Shown: positions 62,497 through 63,101 of the stretch, one piece after another
Numbering within the stretch: position 1 is the stretch's first letter
Layout: each line of letters starts with the position of its first letter
Source: Streptomyces prunicolor NBRC 13075
GTDB taxonomy: Bacteria > Actinomycetota > Actinomycetes > Streptomycetales > Streptomycetaceae
Direction of reading: 5' to 3'
Assembly: GCF_000367365.1 (NCBI RefSeq)
Contig: NZ_BARF01000073.1
Coordinates: 1-63,101, forward strand
Length of the DNA stretch: 63,101 nt
Program-made: the position numbers and the translations under genes
Notes under the pieces: generated by a model
What the model was told of the DNA's origin: nothing
Database searches by the model: none
Seen by the model: only the letters and a program-made list of their open reading frames with translations

Positions 62497-62532
62497 ACAC
62501 ATGGATGGTGCCGGCCGGCACCATCCATGTGT
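62497..62532. repeat. 36-bp perfect palindrome
   Basis: Two 18-bp arms meet with no spacer (ACACATGGATGGTGCCGG and its exact complement). The flanks are not symmetric. It lies in the 462-bp stretch 62473-62934, which otherwise holds no gene I can support. Confidence 0.95.
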
Positions 62533-62738
62533 CGTCGCTGTGCGCCAAGCGCCGCCCCAGCTGCTGGTAGAACTTCGCCATGTCACCCGCCTCGGCTTGG
62601 TGCCGGAGCGACAATCCGGCGCCGAAGCCGTCTTGACGCTGCGGATGATCCGCAGAAGGAGCGGCTTGGCCCGGCCAGGACTTGCCGGCAAGCGGCGGGT
62701 GATTCAACTTCGCTGACATCGCAGCGGTGATGTCATCT

Positions 62739-62792
<54 letters not shown>

Positions 62793-62934
62793 TCCCGGAC
62801 ACCTGAGGACCATGGTGGTCGTCCGTGGATTTCCGGGCGTGTTGCGGTCCCGACCGCTCGCCTCTGCCAAGCCCCGGCAGGGGAGACGGTCCACACCGGC
62901 TCTGAACGACGGTGGGCGGCGGGGGCGGCCGGGT

Positions 62935-63101
62935 TCAGGCGGCGGACGGCTGTGCGGGCAGTACGTGGTCGCCGATCTTGTCGGTGCTCAGGCACAGGGA
63001 GCAGACGTGCGCGTCGTGGGTCCGGCAGGCGGCCAGGTCGGGGCGCTCGTAGGGCTGGTGGCAGACGTGGCAGTCGAGGGTGACCGCGCTCGGGTTGCCG
63101 T
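62935..63101 (-). CDS. C-terminal end of a protein with a Cys-rich (zinc-finger-like) tail, partial
   Basis: Only the last 54 codons are in the window; the start lies beyond the right edge. They contain CHVCHQPYE, DLAACRTHDAHVC, SLCLSTDKIGDHV: pairs of C-x-x-C plus Cys/His spacing that would suit a small metal-binding module. I have seen similar tails on Streptomyces permease-type proteins but cannot name the family from this piece. Confidence 0.55.
   Translation of the reverse strand, partial: GNPSAVTLDCHVCHQPYERPDLAACRTHDAHVCSLCLSTDKIGDHVLPAQPSAA

Noticed and set aside
62497..62532. Streptomyces telomere
   Set aside because: It is a single palindrome followed by further sequence and an unfinished gene, without the cluster of GC-rich palindromes or tap/tpg genes expected at a chromosome end.

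Overview
The window is very GC-rich. It has frequent GTG starts, leaderless genes, twin-arginine and lipobox export signals, ABC sugar importers without their own ATPase, tandem GAF-ANTAR proteins and a streptophobe-type membrane protein. All of this points to a Streptomyces chromosome or a close relative. The many broken genes, minisatellites and strain-type accessory genes suggest an accessory or chromosome-arm region.

Layout. 0.2-9.3 kb: exported and envelope functions (deacetylase-like lipoprotein, YVTN beta-propeller lipoprotein, secreted Scabin-like ADP-ribosyltransferase, GH25 lysozyme, PI-PLC), mixed with small regulators (GNAT/MerR pair, EF-hand protein, AraC) and two NAD(P) oxidoreductases. 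9.4-13.8 kb: an McrBC-type restriction pair beside a luciferase-like monooxygenase gene scarred by deletion. 14-18.8 kb: streptophobe membrane protein, an OmpR-type two-component pair and an APH-family kinase. 19-25 kb: HAD phosphatase, a 30-bp tandem-repeat block, an alanine-dehydrogenase-like enzyme, and a three-domain methyltransferase-NUDIX-FxLD-type methyltransferase fusion. 25-27.4 kb: two GAF-ANTAR regulators and a peptidase remnant. 27.4-37.2 kb: two NarL-type two-component systems, each divergent from an ABC transporter, with operator-like repeats between the first pair and an AbiEii remnant at the far end. 37.4-60.4 kb: a carbohydrate-utilisation island. 60.5-63.1 kb: a CIRCE element in front of a frameshifted MFS gene, a truncated MFS gene, a 36-bp perfect palindrome, a hexanucleotide repeat and the 3' end of a Cys-rich protein.

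The carbohydrate island is the coherent system. Two tandem secreted 929-residue proteins (right-handed beta-helix plus two LamG domains) probably bind and attack an extracellular polysaccharide. A membrane-anchored SurA-like protein encoded next to them may help fold them. Two complete sets of binding protein plus two permeases would import the products, sharing an ATPase encoded elsewhere (as MsiK does in Streptomyces). A zinc-cysteine GH127 beta-L-arabinofuranosidase and two GH43-like five-bladed-propeller hydrolases, all without signal peptides, would act in the cytoplasm. The inferred substrate is plant arabinose-containing material such as arabinan, pectin or extensin. Control is by a LacI regulator in the operon. 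A second LacI-type sugar-binding protein has no DNA-binding domain and is translationally coupled to a PAS-PAS-GAF-SpoIIE phosphatase-HATPase protein, divergent from the GH127 operon. This suggests sugar sensing routed through a phosphatase/anti-sigma switch.

The clearest things to follow up are that sensor-phosphatase pair, the mosaic identity of the twin beta-helix genes, the three-domain methyltransferase fusion, the CIRCE-MFS arrangement and the palindrome near the right end. All functions are read from sequence alone; no database search was run.
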